Shown in pieces: positions 5,328 through 6,626 of a stretch of 6,626 bases of DNA. The notes beneath the pieces were generated by a model. It did no database searches and was not told where the DNA came from. It saw nothing but the letters and a program-made list of their open reading frames with translations. Position numbers and translations under genes: made by a program. Source of the DNA: Treponema sp. (GTDB taxonomy: Bacteria; Spirochaetota; Spirochaetia; Treponematales; Breznakiellaceae). The DNA lies in NCBI GenBank assembly GCA_031275035.1, contig JAISPH010000163.1, forward strand, positions 1 to 6,626, given 5' to 3'. The first letter of the stretch is position 1, and each line of letters begins with the position of its first letter.

Positions 5328-6626
5328 ATGGAGAAGCCTTCCCAAAAACCTGCGGCGCAGTTTTTTTCGTACTTTAAGACCCTGCTTCCCTATCTGAAGA
5401 CATACCGGCGGCAGTACATTCTGGGTTTTGTCTTTCTGGTCATTGTAGACGCCGCCCAGGTGATAATACCCCAGTTTACCCGCCGGGCGGTGGATTTTAT
5501 CGCATCCGGCAGCTTCAGGATCAGGGACGTGCTGGTCCAGGTTTTGGCCATGACGGTTCTGATGGCCCTTATTTGCCTGGGCCGCTATTTATGGCGTTAC
5601 TTTATCCACGGCTCTTCCCGGCGCATTGAAACGGAGATGCGCCGCCGTCTCTTTGATCATCTCCTTACCCTGTCCTACGATTTTTACCAGGATCATAAAA
5701 TTGGGGATCTTATGGCCCGGGCGACCAACGATATCAATGCGGTCCGCATGGCCATGGGCTGGGGGCTGGTAGCCCTGGTGGACGGCACCATTATGGCCGC
5801 CTCCATTCTGGTGATCATTTTTATCCAGGATGCCCGGACCGCGGCTTTTGCGGTTTTGCCCCTTCCTCCCATCACGATTTTGATCCTCCTCTTTGGCCGT
5901 ACCGTGGGGAAGCGTTTCCGCCGGGTCCATGAAACCTATTCCGCCATGAGCGATACGGCCCAGGAAACTTTTGCAGGAATCCGGGTGATCAAGTCCTTTG
6001 TCAAGGAATGGTGGTTTACTAAAAAATTCGCCGACACCAACGACGATTACCGGCAGGCCAATATGGCCCTGGTCAAACTCTACGGCGTGTTTTTTCCTTT
6101 CATTTCGTTCCTGTCGGGACTTACCTCCCTGATTCTGCTTCTGGCGGGGGGTATCCGGGTGGCGGAAGGGCTGATGAGCCCCGGGGACCTGGTGGCCCTT
6201 TTCAGCTACTTTCAAATGTTAATATGGCCCTTTATGGGGGCGGGCTTCATGGTAAACATGATCCAGCGGGGAGCGGCGGCCCTGGCCCGGGTGAATGAGG
6301 TGATGGACGCCGTCCCGGCCATACGATCGCCGCTGCCGGAGGAGGCTGCGGTTCCGGCGGAGGGCGGCGTTTTGGGGAAGGGGCCGCTGGTGGAATTCCG
6401 CCGTTTATCCTTCACTTATCCAAAAGGCGTCCAGGCGCTGGATGATATCAACCTGGCCATAGAGGAGGGAACCATGGTGGGAATTCTGGGCCGTACCGGT
6501 TCGGGAAAATCTACCCTGATCAAAACCATGGTCCGCCTGATCGATCCTCCCCGGGGGACCGTATTTATAAAGGGCATTGAAGTGGAGAGGTGGAATTTGA
6601 AGGAACTCCGGCGGCTCTTTGGGGTA
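5328..6626 (+). CDS. ABC exporter half-transporter, membrane plus ATPase domain (partial, 3' end beyond window)
   Basis: The frame is open for 433 codons to the window edge. The N-terminal part is an ABC type I exporter membrane domain with six hydrophobic segments at about 30-48, 68-95, 145-167, 171-192, 255-275 and 283-305. Between them are the typical intracellular segments GDLMARATNDINAVR (126-140) and ETFAGIRVIKSFVKE (213-227). The ATPase domain begins near 354, with the aromatic A-loop FTYP (Tyr364) and Walker A GRTGSGKST (388-396). The signature motif, Walker B and H-loop lie beyond the end. Such proteins sit in the cytoplasmic membrane and export drugs, lipids or peptides. The LMARATNDI and VDGTIM segments recall the BmrC/YheI-type subunit of heterodimeric multidrug exporters, so a partner gene may follow. 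The substrate cannot be told. The start could also be TTG at 5310. It is one base after the preceding gene's stop, so co-expression is likely. Confidence 0.93.
   Translation, partial: MEKPSQKPAAQFFSYFKTLLPYLKTYRRQYILGFVFLVIVDAAQVIIPQFTRRAVDFIASGSFRIRDVLVQVLAMTVLMALICLGRYLWRYFIHGSSRRIETEMRRRLFDHLLTLSYDFYQDHKIGDLMARATNDINAVRMAMGWGLVALVDGTIMAASILVIIFIQDARTAAFAVLPLPPITILILLFGRTVGKRFRRVHETYSAMSDTAQETFAGIRVIKSFVKEWWFTKKFADTNDDYRQANMALVKLYGVFFPFISFLSGLTSLILLLAGGIRVAEGLMSPGDLVALFSYFQMLIWPFMGAGFMVNMIQRGAAALARVNEVMDAVPAIRSPLPEEAAVPAEGGVLGKGPLVEFRRLSFTYPKGVQALDDINLAIEEGTMVGILGRTGSGKSTLIKTMVRLIDPPRGTVFIKGIEVERWNLKELRRLFGV

Noticed and set aside
5589..6215. A 208-codon open frame on the - strand opposite the ABC exporter
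   Set aside because: The + strand here encodes an unbroken ABC membrane domain. The reverse product is rich in Gly, His and Lys without domain features.

Overview
The window is a co-directional block of chromosomal genes, all on the + strand, most likely from a spirochaete of the Treponema group. That assignment rests on gene order (cheW, a DegT-family gene, NAD kinase, recN, then an unrecognised all-helical protein), which I recall, without being able to check it here, as resembling the Treponema pallidum chromosome. The GC-rich third codon positions would fit one of the higher-GC, termite-gut or free-living treponeme relatives rather than T. pallidum itself. There is no sign of phage, insertion sequence, CRISPR, rRNA or tRNA.

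Layout: positions 1-201 hold a possible tail of an upstream gene and a weak promoter in front of cheW (202-672), a chemotaxis adaptor. After 86 bases comes a DegT/DnrJ/EryC1/StrS-family protein (759-1796) that keeps the family fold but has Arg where the PLP-binding lysine is expected. A strong stem-loop terminator (1802-1844) closes this first unit. A second, near-perfect palindrome (1852-1879) lies just before the second unit: NAD kinase (1899-2819), overlapping recN (2812-4512), followed one base later by an unknown helical protein (4514-5326), followed one base later by the first 433 codons of an ABC exporter half-transporter (5328 to the window end, still open).

The first unit combines signalling and a possible non-enzymatic sugar-aminotransferase relative. 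The second combines cofactor supply (NADP), DNA double-strand-break repair and an exporter, linked by very tight spacing that suggests one transcript and coupled translation. The most interesting points are the degenerate DegT-family protein, the palindrome ahead of nadK-recN, the 20-residue extra tail on NAD kinase that produces the overlap with recN, and the unrecognised protein 4514-5326 with its A-rich 3' end and the uncertain start of the ABC gene behind it. I saw no clear new multi-gene system.
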